Position numbers and translations under genes: made by a program. A model generated the notes under the pieces. It did no database searches, was not told the origin of the DNA, and was given only the letters and a program-made list of their open reading frames with translations. Shown here piece by piece: positions 33,556 to 42,426 of a stretch of DNA of 64,000 nt. Position 1 is the stretch's first letter, and every line of letters begins with the position of its first letter. The DNA lies in contig SVPY01000004.1 in NCBI GenBank assembly GCA_015065615.1, forward strand, positions 62,001-126,000, read 5' to 3'. Origin of the DNA: Oscillospiraceae bacterium. Its GTDB lineage: Bacteria; Bacillota; Clostridia; Oscillospirales; Acutalibacteraceae.

Positions 33556-33659
33556 ATCCAATACAATATCACGCAATCGAAATATCGCCAATGTCGGCAA
33601 ATTTGTAAAAAATATCAGCGTAAATTCTGCGAAATTTCGTACGCCCCTACAAGCGCAAT

Positions 33660-34043
33660 ATTTAAAAACGTAGGGACACAAGATTTCTTGCGAAATCAAG
33701 CCGTCACAACGTAGGGACAGCATTTACTGCTGTCCGAACGCGTAAGCGTTTATTATTTAATTACCCGACGGCAAAAGGACAGGTGTTGATCCTGTCACCT
33801 CATACCTCATAACCTCGGCTCCCCTGTAAAAATTCTCATCCTTTCGTATTCGAATTTCGGGAGCTGTCAAGTGACGGAGTCATCTTGACTGAGGGGTTAT
33901 TATAAACAAAATCATTAATCCGGCGGACGCGCAATGCGCGCATATTTCTTACGAAAAGGCGTCGTAATTTCTTGCGAAATTTCGTACGCCCCTACAAGGT
34001 TGAGGGTAAATAAAAAAGGACAGGTGTAAAACCTGTCCCTACG
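33660..34043. repeat. Composite block of hairpin repeats
   Basis: Contains CGTAGGGACA at 33669 and 33710 and the matching TGTCCCTACG at 34034-34043, enclosing: a CTT-loop hairpin GATTTC-TTG-CGAAATC (33682-33697), a GACAGCA...TGCTGTC hairpin, a reverse family A copy (33813-33899), GCGCGCATTGCGCG-type hairpin (about 33927-33941), CTT-loop hairpins near 33944-33985 and GGACAGGT-GTAAA-ACCTGTCC (34019-34039). No ORF of note: the 680 bp between the MATE and CorC genes are essentially all repeat. Confidence 0.75.
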
Positions 34044-34058
34044 TATTTGTTATAAAAT

Positions 34059-35336
34059 TTAATCTTCCTCTTCTTCTTTTACCTTTTCGAAAAGGACCTT
34101 TACTATAATTTCCTCAGCCTTCTGGCCTTCGGCTTTGGTAACGGTAACCGAAAGGTTATCGAACTCGAAGGAGTCGCCCTCATCGGGGATCTTATCTATA
34201 TGCTGAATTACCCAGCCGTTAATGGTGGAAGCCTCAGTTTCGTCCTCAATATCGAAGTAATCGAAAAGCTCGTCAAGGTCAAGTTTGGTGGGAATAAGGA
34301 AACGGTTATCGCCCAGCTCCTTTACGCCGTCCTCGATTTCGTCGTGCTCATCCCAGATTTCGCCGACAATTTCTTCAATAATATCTTCTAAAGTTACAAT
34401 GCCCTCAGTACCGCCGAATTCATCAACGATAACCGCGATATGCTGCTTGTTTTTCTGGAGCTTTCTTAATAATTCCGAAAGCTTTATTGAAGGAGGAATA
34501 AACTCGGCGGGCTTCATTATCTCCGTGAAATTGAGATTTGTGCCCATTACGTAATTATGGAAGTCCTTCTCGTTTATTACGCCTATGATACTGTCAATGG
34601 TATCGTCGTAAACGGGAAGACGTGAGAAGCCTGTCTCTTTGAAGATTTCGGCTACTTCTTCGGTGGTGCTTTCTTTTTCAACTGCGTAAACGTCGATTCT
34701 GGGGGTCATAATATCGATGGCCTCCAAATCATTGAAGTCGATAACGTTCTTGATAAGCTCGCTTTCGTGCTCGTCAATACCGCCCTCCTGCTCGGCTTCA
34801 TCAACCATTGTTAAAATCTCGTCGTCGGTAACTGCCGCCTGCTCACTTTTAACGCCCAAAAGCTTTTTGATACCTGCCTTTAAACCGATGAAAAGGAAGT
34901 TGATGGGCTTGAGCACCACCATAAGCACACGCATAATGGGGGCTACGGCAATTGCGAAATTTTCGGGATTTTCCTTGGCAAGGCTCTTGGGTGTAATCTC
35001 ACCGAATATAAGCACCGCAAGGGTCATAACAACGGTGGAGATAGTGGCGCCCATATCTTTAAAAAGACTTACAAAAAGCAGAGTAGCCAAAGTGGTGGAT
35101 GCGATGTTAACGATATTGTTGCCGATTAAGATTGATGAGATAAGCTCATCGTAATTTTCTGAGAGCTTGTAAGCAAGCTTTGCGCGTTTTTTCTCCTGGG
35201 CTATGTTTTTGAGCCTTACCTTGTTAAGGGAGGAGAAAGCGGTCTCGGTTGCAGAGAAAAATGCTGAAAGACCGATCAGAATAATGATCACGATAATAAG
35301 CGTGATACTGTGACTGTCCATAAAAGGGTATATCAC
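34059..35336 (-). CDS. CNNM/CorC-HlyC family membrane protein
   Basis: 425 residues. N-terminal DUF21 membrane domain with about four spans (IIVIIILIGLSAFFSATETA is the first, with the conserved FSATETA), then two CBS domains (~210-330; IMTPRIDVYAV and GTEGIVTLEDIIEEIVGEI) and a CorC_HlyC C-terminal domain (~345-415). Bacterial members act in Mg2+/Co2+ homeostasis; 'hemolysin' in older names is not supported. Monocistronic on the minus strand. Confidence 0.9.
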   Translation of the reverse strand: MIYPFMDSHSITLIIVIIILIGLSAFFSATETAFSSLNKVRLKNIAQEKKRAKLAYKLSENYDELISSILIGNNIVNIASTTLATLLFVSLFKDMGATISTVVMTLAVLIFGEITPKSLAKENPENFAIAVAPIMRVLMVVLKPINFLFIGLKAGIKKLLGVKSEQAAVTDDEILTMVDEAEQEGGIDEHESELIKNVIDFNDLEAIDIMTPRIDVYAVEKESTTEEVAEIFKETGFSRLPVYDDTIDSIIGVINEKDFHNYVMGTNLNFTEIMKPAEFIPPSIKLSELLRKLQKNKQHIAVIVDEFGGTEGIVTLEDIIEEIVGEIWDEHDEIEDGVKELGDNRFLIPTKLDLDELFDYFDIEDETEASTINGWVIQHIDKIPDEGDSFEFDNLSVTVTKAEGQKAEEIIVKVLFEKVKEEEED

Positions 35337-35411
35337 CTCGTAAATATAATATTTTGCTTATGATACCATAAATCATTTAAAAAAGCAAGGGTAAACCGAG
35401 ATTTCACCCGA

Positions 35412-35440
35412 TTGACAAAGCCCTTGCTTTTTGCTATATT
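35412..35440 (+). promoter_or_regulatory. birA-bioY promoter
   Basis: TTGACA (35412-35417), 17-bp spacer, TATATT (35435-35440). A frame starting at the TTG of this -35 box can be drawn, but it is the promoter and not the start codon. Confidence 0.8.
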
Positions 35441-35474
35441 TATCTTGTTTATTACTTTTATTAAGGATTATATT

Positions 35475-36242
35475 ATGGAAAGAAAAATATATAAATTCGA
35501 CGCAATTACATCCACCAACGAATTCTGTAAGGATAACGCAAAAGCGGGCGCACCCGAAGGTATGATAGCCGTGGCGGATATGCAGACTATGGGCAGAGGC
35601 AGAATGGGCAGAGTTTTCGAATCCCCAAGAGGTACGGGGCTTTATTTATCCATGGTGTTAAGACCCAAATTCGGTAAAGAATTTATACCCTATATAACTA
35701 CCGCGGCGGCTGTGGCGGCAGCACGCACCATTGAAAAAGTGAGCCCCCGCAAAGCCTTTATCAAATGGGTGAACGATATTTACGTGGATAACAAAAAGGC
35801 GGCGGGCATACTTGCCGAAAGCTCCTTTAGTGATACGGACGAAAATTTAAACTTCGTGATTCTCGGTATAGGCGTAAATATTCTGCCTCCCAAAAACGGC
35901 TTCAGCGATAATATTAAGGATATAGCAGGCAGTATTTTCAAAAAAATCGCCCCCTCTGATATAAAGGATAAGCTTACGGCGGCATTTTTAAATGAATTTG
36001 AGAAAATTTACGAGGCGCTTCCCGATATAAGCTTTATTAAGGAGTATAGAGAAAGAAGCTTTTTAATAGGTAAGGAGATTACCTTTATTAAAAACGAAGC
36101 TGAAATTTGTGCTACCGTGCTGGATGTGGACGAAAAGGGCGCTTTGGTGGTAAAAAACACCGAGGGCGAGACTGTTACCCTTACAACGGGAGAAGTAAAC
36201 ATTAAAAAGGACGAAAAATTTTTCAAGGCAATAAATGAATAA
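35475..36242 (+). CDS. birA: Biotin protein ligase (class I)
   Basis: 255 residues from the ATG at 35475 (AAGGA 9 bp upstream). Ligase core: ITSTNEFCKDNA, GRGRMGRVFESPRGTGLYLS (biotinyl-AMP loop) and KWVNDIYVDNKKAAGIL (catalytic Lys), then the small C-terminal SH3-like domain. The N-terminal winged helix of repressor-type BirA is missing, so it is an enzyme only. It biotinylates carrier proteins such as the decarboxylase carrier at 13785. Overlaps bioY by 8 bases. Confidence 0.94.
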   Translation: MERKIYKFDAITSTNEFCKDNAKAGAPEGMIAVADMQTMGRGRMGRVFESPRGTGLYLSMVLRPKFGKEFIPYITTAAAVAAARTIEKVSPRKAFIKWVNDIYVDNKKAAGILAESSFSDTDENLNFVILGIGVNILPPKNGFSDNIKDIAGSIFKKIAPSDIKDKLTAAFLNEFEKIYEALPDISFIKEYRERSFLIGKEITFIKNEAEICATVLDVDEKGALVVKNTEGETVTLTTGEVNIKKDEKFFKAINE

Positions 36243-36759
36243 CAGAGTAAAAAGTTTAATTGAGTGCGGTATTTTTGCCGCCCTCATTTCTGTATTAAGT
36301 TTAATATCCATTCCCTTGCCCTTTGCGGTGCCCCTTACTTTACAAAGCTTCATAATTCCCCTTGCGGGATTTTACTTAGGCTATAAAAAAGGCTTAATAA
36401 GCTTTCTTGTGTATCTTTTCATAGGTATTCTGGGAATTCCCGTGTTTTCATCGCTTCAGGGGGGATTTTACGTTATTTTAGGTCCCACCGGCGGATTTTT
36501 ACTGGGTTTTATTCCCTACGTGATTTTGGCGGGTATCGGAAGTAAACAGATAAATAAAACAAAAATAAAAAGCTTTTTCTTTGGGCTTTCGGGGCTTATT
36601 TTATGCCATATTTTCGGCATAGCTCAGTACGCTTTATATAGCTGTCAGAATTTTTTAAGCGCCTTTATAACCTGCTCTCTGCCTTTTATTTTAAAGGATA
36701 TTGTATTTTTATTTTCGGCGCTTGTAATTTCAGCGAAAATAAAAAAGCGGCTTATATAA
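36235..36759 (+). CDS. bioY: BioY biotin transporter (ECF S component)
   Basis: 174 residues, six membrane spans; conserved IPLPFAVPLTLQSFIIPLAG, GIPVFSSLQGGFYVILGPTGGFLLGFI. It binds biotin and needs a shared EcfAA'T energising module (not in the window) or works alone at low rate. Co-transcribed with birA. The pair implies dependence on imported biotin; no biotin synthesis genes are seen here. Confidence 0.94.
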   Translation: MNNRVKSLIECGIFAALISVLSLISIPLPFAVPLTLQSFIIPLAGFYLGYKKGLISFLVYLFIGILGIPVFSSLQGGFYVILGPTGGFLLGFIPYVILAGIGSKQINKTKIKSFFFGLSGLILCHIFGIAQYALYSCQNFLSAFITCSLPFILKDIVFLFSALVISAKIKKRLI

Positions 36760-36766
36760 ATTTTTC

Positions 36767-36795
36767 TTTTCAAAAAGGAAAAACAGGTGTATAAT
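36767..36795 (+). promoter_or_regulatory. Promoter of the DUF951-prfA-tsaC/coaE operon
   Basis: TTTTCA (36767-36772) and TATAAT (36790-36795), 17 bp apart, 40 bp before the DUF951 ATG. Confidence 0.55.
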
Positions 36796-36835
36796 TAAAA
36801 ATGACTAAGTATATTTAAAAGAAGGCGGTGTTTTT

Positions 36836-37039
36836 ATGGACGTAAGGCTCAACGATATTTTACTTATGAAAAAGCCCCATCCCTGCGGCTGCAAGGAGTT
36901 TCTGGTGCTTCGAGTAGGTATGGATTTTAAAATAAAGTGCCAAAGCTGCGGCCATGAAATTATGCTACCCAGAATAAAATGCGAAAAGAATATCAAAAAA
37001 ATCATAAGAGAAGAAAATAAAGAACAAGGCCAAAATTAA
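36836..37039 (+). CDS. DUF951 family protein
   Basis: 67 residues with a zinc-ribbon-like pattern: [20 protein letters not shown] then [12 protein letters not shown]. The DUF951 family is small, widespread in Firmicutes and usually encoded beside translation or chromosome-segregation genes; a nucleic-acid-binding role is guessed. Only 2 bp separate it from prfA. Confidence 0.88.
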   Translation: MDVRLNDILLMKKPHPCGCKEFLVLRVGMDFKIKCQSCGHEIMLPRIKCEKNIKKIIREENKEQGQN

Positions 37040-37041
37040 AT

Positions 37042-38112
37042 ATGTTTGAAAATTTAGTAACTTTTGAAAATAGATTTGAAGAGCTTTCCATGAAGCTTTA
37101 CGACCCCAGCGTGGTAACAAACGCCGAGCTTTACCGTAAGCTTATGAAGGAGCAAAGCGAAATAGAGCCCATTGTCATAAAGTATCGCGAATACAAAAAG
37201 GCGGAAAATATGATAGAGGAGGCAGAGCTTCTTTTAGAGGAGAGCGACAGGGAATTAAGAGCCCTTGCCTTGGAGGAGCTTTCAAACGGAAGGGCGATTT
37301 TGGAGAAAACAAGCGAGGAATTAAAAATTCTCCTTCTTCCCAAAGACCCCAACGACGATAAGAGCGTTATCGTGGAGATAAGAGCAGGTACGGGCGGCGA
37401 GGAGGCGGCGCTTTTTGCCGCGGCTCTTTATAGAATGTACACCCTTTACGCCGAGAGCAAGCACTGGCAGACCGAAATAGTAAACGTAAACGAAACTGAG
37501 CTGGGCGGATTTAAGGAAATAAGCTTTACCGTGGACGGCCACGGCGCATATTCAAAATTAAAGTACGAAAGCGGCGTTCACAGAGTTCAAAGAGTTCCCG
37601 AAACCGAAACTCAGGGCAGAATTCACACGTCGGCGGCTACCGTGGCGGTTTTACCCGAGGCGGACGAAGTGGAATTCGAGCTCGATATGAAGGATCTGCA
37701 GATTGATACTTTCCGCAGTAGCGGCGCAGGCGGTCAGAAAGTTAATAAAACTTCCTCCGCTATAAGAGTTACCCACCTGCCTACGGGCACCGTGGTTGAG
37801 TGTCAGGACGAAAGAAGTCAGCTTAAAAATAAGGAGAGAGCTTTGAAGGTTCTCCGTTCAAGGCTTTTAAACGCCAAAATCGAGGCGCAGAATGCTGAAA
37901 TTTCCGCCGAGAGAAAGAGTCAGGTCGGCTCGGGCGACAGAAGCGAGAGAATAAGAACCTATAATTACCCCCAGATTCGCTGTACCGACCACAGAATAGG
38001 TCTTACCCTCTATAAACTCGAGGATATTTTAAACGGCGATTTAAACGAAATTATCGATTCTTTAATTGCTTTCGACCGCGCCGAAAAGCTGAAACAGAGT
38101 ATGGAGAATTAA
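37042..38112 (+). CDS. prfA: Peptide chain release factor 1
   Basis: 356 residues, standard RF1 length. The catalytic GGQ loop lies in [20 protein letters not shown], and the RF1-type segment [20 protein letters not shown] distinguishes it from RF2. Terminates translation at UAA and UAG. The prmC/hemK methyltransferase that often follows prfA is absent here; the next gene is a TsaC-CoaE fusion. Confidence 0.96.
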   Translation: MFENLVTFENRFEELSMKLYDPSVVTNAELYRKLMKEQSEIEPIVIKYREYKKAENMIEEAELLLEESDRELRALALEELSNGRAILEKTSEELKILLLPKDPNDDKSVIVEIRAGTGGEEAALFAAALYRMYTLYAESKHWQTEIVNVNETELGGFKEISFTVDGHGAYSKLKYESGVHRVQRVPETETQGRIHTSAATVAVLPEADEVEFELDMKDLQIDTFRSSGAGGQKVNKTSSAIRVTHLPTGTVVECQDERSQLKNKERALKVLRSRLLNAKIEAQNAEISAERKSQVGSGDRSERIRTYNYPQIRCTDHRIGLTLYKLEDILNGDLNEIIDSLIAFDRAEKLKQSMEN

Positions 38113-38121
38113 TTATTTAAA

Positions 38122-39726
38122 ATGATCACAAGAATATTAAACCCCGAAAGGGAAGAGGATATAAACTACGCAGGTGAACTTTTAAGGAACGGAAAGCTCT
38201 GCGCAATTCCCACCGAAACCGTATACGGTCTTGCCGCTAACGCATTGGACGGTAAAGCGGTAAAGGAAATATTTGAAGTTAAAGGCAGACCCTCCGATAA
38301 TCCCCTTATAGTTCACATCAGCGATATAAGCGAATTAAAATGCCTTGTAAAGGAAGTTCCCGAAAAGGCAAAAAAGCTTATGGAGGCTTTCTGGCCGGGT
38401 CCCCTTACCATTATTTTACCCAAAACGGACTTGGTGCCCTATGCAACCACGGGTAATTTAGATACCGTTGCGGTAAGATTTCCCGAAAACGAAATAGCAA
38501 GGGCGGTAATCAAGGCGGCAGGCGTGCCTCTTGCGGCGCCCTCGGCTAATATCTCAGGCGAGCCCAGCCCCACAGAATTTAAATACGTGTATGAGGATTT
38601 AGAGGGCAGAGTCCCGGCTGTTATAGACGGCGGCGACTGTGCTGTCGGTGTTGAGAGCACCGTTATCACTTTGGCTACAAAAAAGCCTCGCCTTCTGCGT
38701 CCCGGCGGCATCACTCCCGAGATGATAGAGAGCATTATAGGCGAAATCGATATCGATAAAGCGGTTACAGAGCAGATGCAGCAGGGGGCAAAGGTAAGCT
38801 CCCCGGGTATGAAATATAAGCACTACAGTCCCGATTGCAGTATAATTATTGCGGATATATCTTTTGAGGATTACGTAAAGCTTATAAACGAAAGCGACTG
38901 CGACGGCGCGCTGTGCTTTGAAGGGGAAGAAAAATTTTTAAATAAAAAGGCTGTTACCTTCGGTAAATGTTACGACGGTTTAAGCCAGGCTCACAGACTT
39001 TTCTCTGCTTTAAAAGAGCTTGACGAATTGGGGCTTAAAAAGGTATACGCAAGGTGCCCCCAAAAGCGCGGCGTAGGCTTAGCGGTTTATAACCGTCTTA
39101 TAAGAAGCGCAGGCTACAGCTTCTATAGGCCAGAATCTAAAGTAATAGGTCTTACGGGTACCACAGGCTCGGGTAAATCCACCGTATGTAAGGAATTAAA
39201 GGACTTGGGCTTTAAAATTATCGATTGCGATAAGCTCACAAAATCGGGAATTTACGAGGGCGAATGTTTAAAGGAGCTTGTAAATTTTTTCGGAAGCGGT
39301 ATAACCGACGAAAACGGTGTGCTTGTAAGAAAGAATTTAGCTGCAGTAGCTTTTAAAACTAACGAAAACACAAAGAAACTTAACGAAATCACCCATCCCT
39401 ACATAATGGCGAAAATAAGGTCTGAAATTGAAAAATATAAGGAAAGCGGCGCAAAATTTATTATATTGGATGCCCCCACCCTTTTCGAAGCCGGGGCGGA
39501 TAAGCTTTGCTGTAAGATAATATCCGTGGTTTCCGATAAGGAATTAAGGCTCAGGCGCATTATGTCCCGCGATAATATAACGAAGGAATCGGCGCTTTTA
39601 AGAATAAACGCCCAGAAAAGCGATGAATTCTACACGGAAAAAAGCGACTATGTAATTAAAAACGACGGCAACGTGGAAGCTCTTTTCGAGAGCGTGCAGC
39701 GAATTGCCGCCGACGTAGTTCGCTGA
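38122..39726 (+). CDS. Fusion of threonylcarbamoyl-AMP synthase (TsaC/Sua5) and dephospho-CoA kinase (CoaE)
   Basis: 534 residues. Residues 1-~335 are a YwlC/Sua5-type enzyme: AIPTETVYGLAANALDGKAV, KGRPSDNPLIVHI, APSANISGEPSPT, LRPGGITPEMIE, then KYKHYSPDCSII starting the Sua5 domain. From residue 341 a complete CoaE follows: VIGLTGTTGSGKSTVCKEL (P-loop), IIDCDKLTKS, ITHPYIMAKI, LDAPTLFEAGADKL and the lid RRIMSRDN. One uninterrupted frame. The first half makes the t6A precursor for ANN-decoding tRNAs; the second phosphorylates dephospho-CoA. Downstream of prfA with a 9-bp gap. Confidence 0.92.
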   Translation: MITRILNPEREEDINYAGELLRNGKLCAIPTETVYGLAANALDGKAVKEIFEVKGRPSDNPLIVHISDISELKCLVKEVPEKAKKLMEAFWPGPLTIILPKTDLVPYATTGNLDTVAVRFPENEIARAVIKAAGVPLAAPSANISGEPSPTEFKYVYEDLEGRVPAVIDGGDCAVGVESTVITLATKKPRLLRPGGITPEMIESIIGEIDIDKAVTEQMQQGAKVSSPGMKYKHYSPDCSIIIADISFEDYVKLINESDCDGALCFEGEEKFLNKKAVTFGKCYDGLSQAHRLFSALKELDELGLKKVYARCPQKRGVGLAVYNRLIRSAGYSFYRPESKVIGLTGTTGSGKSTVCKELKDLGFKIIDCDKLTKSGIYEGECLKELVNFFGSGITDENGVLVRKNLAAVAFKTNENTKKLNEITHPYIMAKIRSEIEKYKESGAKFIILDAPTLFEAGADKLCCKIISVVSDKELRLRRIMSRDNITKESALLRINAQKSDEFYTEKSDYVIKNDGNVEALFESVQRIAADVVR

Positions 39727-39729
39727 AAC

Positions 39730-39829
39730 CGAACGGTGGACGTAATTTCGAAAGAAATTCGCCATCGATTTCGCAAGAAATCTAGTTCGGTGAAATATAT
39801 CACTGTAGGGGCGACCATTGGTCGTCTGC
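39730..39829. repeat. Nested hairpin repeats
   Basis: An outer inverted pair ACCGAAC...GTTCGGT encloses a CTT-loop type hairpin GATTTCGCAAGAAATC. It is followed by a family B unit GTAGGGGCGACC-ATT-GGTCGTCTGC (about 39805-39829). Confidence 0.65.
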
Positions 39830-39902
39830 AAATCAAAGTAACCAAACTTCCTAAGGAAGTATAAATAATTAAACAATATATAAATAAAGGAGAAAGAAAA
39901 TT

Positions 39903-41309
39903 ATGGCACTTGAAAACTTAACCGCAGAAGAGCTTTCTAAGCTTCTTTTAAAGGATAAGAAAAACGGTTTCTTCAAGGTAAGCGCAGAGGAGATCGAAAA
40001 GGCTGATGAATTCAGCGAAGGCTACAAAATTTATCTCGATGAAGGCAAAACCGAAAGAGAAGTAGTTGATTACACGGTAAAAATCTGCGAGGAAAACGGC
40101 TTCGTGCCCTTTAACCCTCAGGCTTCTTACAAGGCAGGCGATAAGGTTTACTACAATAACCGCGGCAAGGCTCTTTGTATGGCTGTTATCGGTAAAAACG
40201 GCGTAAGAAACGGCGCAAGAATCGCCGCCGCTCACATCGATTCCCCCCGCATAGATTTAAAGCCAATTCCTCTATATGAATCAAGCGATATGGCTTATTT
40301 AAAAACTCACTACTACGGCGGAATCAAGAAGTTCCAGTGGGTTGCAATGCCTTTAGCTATGCACGGTGTTATAGTTAAGAAAACAGGCGAAGTTGTAAGC
40401 GTAAAAATAGGCGAAAAAGAGGGCGAGCCTCAGTTCTGCATTACCGATATTCTTCCCCATTTAGGTAAGGATCAGTATGCAAAAACTTTAGGTCAGGCTT
40501 TCACAGGCGAGGATTTAAACGTTTTGGTGGGCTCCCGTCCCGTAGCTCTTGAGGATGCTAAGGAAGCATATAAATTAAACGTATTAAAGGCTTTATACGA
40601 GATGTACGGCGTAACCGAGGAAGATTTAATCTCCGCTGAAATCGAGTTTGTTCCCGCTTTCAAAGCCGCCGATATCGGTTTCGACAGAAGCTTAATAGGC
40701 TCCTACGGCCACGACGACAGAGTTTGCGCATACCCTGCAGTTCAGGCTATTCTGGACGCGGAAAATCCCGAGGATACCATCGTTACAGTTTTAGCCGATA
40801 AAGAGGAAGTGGGCTCCGACGGCAACACAGGTCTTCACAGCGATTACCTTCGTTACTTTATTGCCGACTTAGCTCAGATGGAAGGTTTTGAGCCACGTCA
40901 CGTTCTCTCTAAATCAAGCTGCCTCTCTGCGGACGTTACCGCGGCTTATGATCCCCACTATGCTTCCTGCTTCGAGGCAAACAACGCCTGCTACGTAAAC
41001 TGCGGTGTGGGTATCGCAAAGTACACAGGTTCCGGCGGTAAGGGCGGCACAAACGACGCCAACGCAGAATTCCTTGCCAAGGTAAGAAGAATTTTCGACG
41101 ACTCCGAGGTTTTATGGCAGATAGGCGAGCTGGGTAAAGTTGACCAGGGCGGCGGCGGTACCGTTGCAAAGTTCGTTGCAAATATGAACGTAGACGTAAT
41201 CGACGTTGGTGTTCCCGTTCTTTCCATGCACGCACCATTCGAGGTTGTAAGTAAGCTGGACGTTTACTCCGCTTACAAGGGCTTCAAGGCTTTCTTCGAG
41301 GCTAAGTAA
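39903..41309 (+). CDS. M18 family aminopeptidase
   Basis: 468 residues, full length for M18 (ApeA/ApeB/DAP type). Metal and catalytic motifs in order: AAHIDSPRIDLKP (His), YGHDDRVCAY (bridging Asp), LADKEEVGSDGNTG (Glu-Glu), LSADVTAAYDP (Asp) and VLSMHAPFEVVSKLD (His). A cytosolic zinc enzyme forming dodecameric shells that releases N-terminal residues, often Asp/Glu, from peptides. Monocistronic; AAAGGAGA RBS. Confidence 0.94.
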   Translation: MALENLTAEELSKLLLKDKKNGFFKVSAEEIEKADEFSEGYKIYLDEGKTEREVVDYTVKICEENGFVPFNPQASYKAGDKVYYNNRGKALCMAVIGKNGVRNGARIAAAHIDSPRIDLKPIPLYESSDMAYLKTHYYGGIKKFQWVAMPLAMHGVIVKKTGEVVSVKIGEKEGEPQFCITDILPHLGKDQYAKTLGQAFTGEDLNVLVGSRPVALEDAKEAYKLNVLKALYEMYGVTEEDLISAEIEFVPAFKAADIGFDRSLIGSYGHDDRVCAYPAVQAILDAENPEDTIVTVLADKEEVGSDGNTGLHSDYLRYFIADLAQMEGFEPRHVLSKSSCLSADVTAAYDPHYASCFEANNACYVNCGVGIAKYTGSGGKGGTNDANAEFLAKVRRIFDDSEVLWQIGELGKVDQGGGGTVAKFVANMNVDVIDVGVPVLSMHAPFEVVSKLDVYSAYKGFKAFFEAK

Positions 41310-41356
41310 AATTAAAAACTAAAAATTAAAAATTAAAATTTAAAATAAAATAACAA

Positions 41357-41500
41357 CGTAGGGACAGGTTTTACACCTGTCCCTTAGATTTTAATCAAGT
41401 TTTATGCTTTCGCTTGTAGGGGCGTACGAAATTTCGCAAGAAATTACGACGCCATTTCGTAAGAAATATGCGCGCATTGCGCGTCCGCCCAAAACATATC
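41357..41500 (+). repeat. Hairpin repeat composite (long-core copy)
   Basis: Begins CGTAGGGACAGGTTTTACAC-CTGTCCC (hairpin with a TTTA loop). The 66-nt left flank (41357-41422) differs by one base from 43771-43836, and the 18-nt right flank GTCCGCCCAAAACATATC (41483-41500) is identical to 43849-43866. The 60-nt core between them holds a CTT-loop hairpin and a GCGCGC-ATT-GCGCG hairpin, whereas the other copy has a 12-nt core. Low-complexity AAATTAAAA precedes it (41310-41350). Confidence 0.8.
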
Positions 41501-41621
41501 TAATCTTGCAGGCGATTTAAAATTCCGATGAAATTAATGTCCCTGAAAATAATTTACACGCCGCGCCAAAGGGCATTTTGAGATTATTTATAAAAAATTA
41601 CAACAAATTCTATAAAAATCC

Positions 41622-41650
41622 TTGATAATTCTTTCACGAAATATTATAAT
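41622..41650 (+). promoter_or_regulatory. Promoter of the scaffold/GGGtGRT operon
   Basis: TTGATA (41622-41627) and TATAAT (41645-41650) with a 17-bp spacer; 5' leader about 63 nt. Confidence 0.75.
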
Positions 41651-41720
41651 GTATGTGTGAATTTGCGTTTACAAAATTCTTGCAATTCATTATATTAAGC
41701 ATTTGAAAGGAGTACCACTT

Positions 41721-42413
41721 ATGAATTATTCAAAAGAAGTGGAAATGATGTGCACTGTAGCTAAAGGCCCCAAGCACGGTCCCGCTCCCATTCCTGAAGA
41801 GGGCAAATGGGTAATGGCTAAGGAAATCAAAGATATTTCTGCTTACACTCACGGCGTAGGCTGGTGTGCACCCCAGCAGGGCGCTTGCAAATTATCTCTT
41901 AACGTTAAGGACGGCATCATCGAGGAAGCTCTCGTTGAGACAATCGGCTGCTCCGGTATGACTCATTCCGCAGCTATGGCTGCTGAAATTCTCCCCGGCA
42001 AAACTCTCCTCGAGGCTTTAAATACAGACCTCGTTTGTGACGCTATCAACACTGCTATGCGTGAACTCTTCTTACAGATCGTTTACGGCCGTAGCCAGTC
42101 TGCTTTCTCTGAGGGCGGTCTCGTTATCGGCGCAGGTATGGAAGACCTCGGTAAGGGCGAGCGTTCCATGGTTGGTACAATGTACGGTACAAAGGCTAAG
42201 GGTGTTCGTTACCTCGAAATGACAGAGGGCTACTGCACAAGAATGGCTCTCGATGAAGAAAATCAGGTTATCGGTTACGAGTTCGTTTCTCTCGGCAAGA
42301 TGACTGACTTCATCAAGAAGGGTATGGAACCCAACGAAGCTTACGAGAAGGCCAAGGGTACTTACGGCAGATTTGCTGACGCTGCTAAGTACATTGACCC
42401 CAGAAAGGAATAA
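41721..42413 (+). CDS. Fe-S assembly scaffold-like protein (GGGtGRT partner)
   Basis: 230 residues from the ATG at 41721 (AAAGGAG 9 bp upstream; a frame from 41703 has no RBS). The segment VETIGCSGMTHSAAMAAEIL with Cys-Ser-Gly-x-x-His recalls the Cys-containing loop of NifU/IscU N-terminal scaffold proteins, and the following ITHA-like helices match that fold. The family is always found with the next gene in Clostridia, from memory. The exact cluster or client is unknown. Codon choice (GCT, AAG, CTC, GTT) indicates strong expression. Confidence 0.75.
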   Translation: MNYSKEVEMMCTVAKGPKHGPAPIPEEGKWVMAKEIKDISAYTHGVGWCAPQQGACKLSLNVKDGIIEEALVETIGCSGMTHSAAMAAEILPGKTLLEALNTDLVCDAINTAMRELFLQIVYGRSQSAFSEGGLVIGAGMEDLGKGERSMVGTMYGTKAKGVRYLEMTEGYCTRMALDEENQVIGYEFVSLGKMTDFIKKGMEPNEAYEKAKGTYGRFADAAKYIDPRKE

Positions 42414-42426
42414 GGAGGGAATAAAC

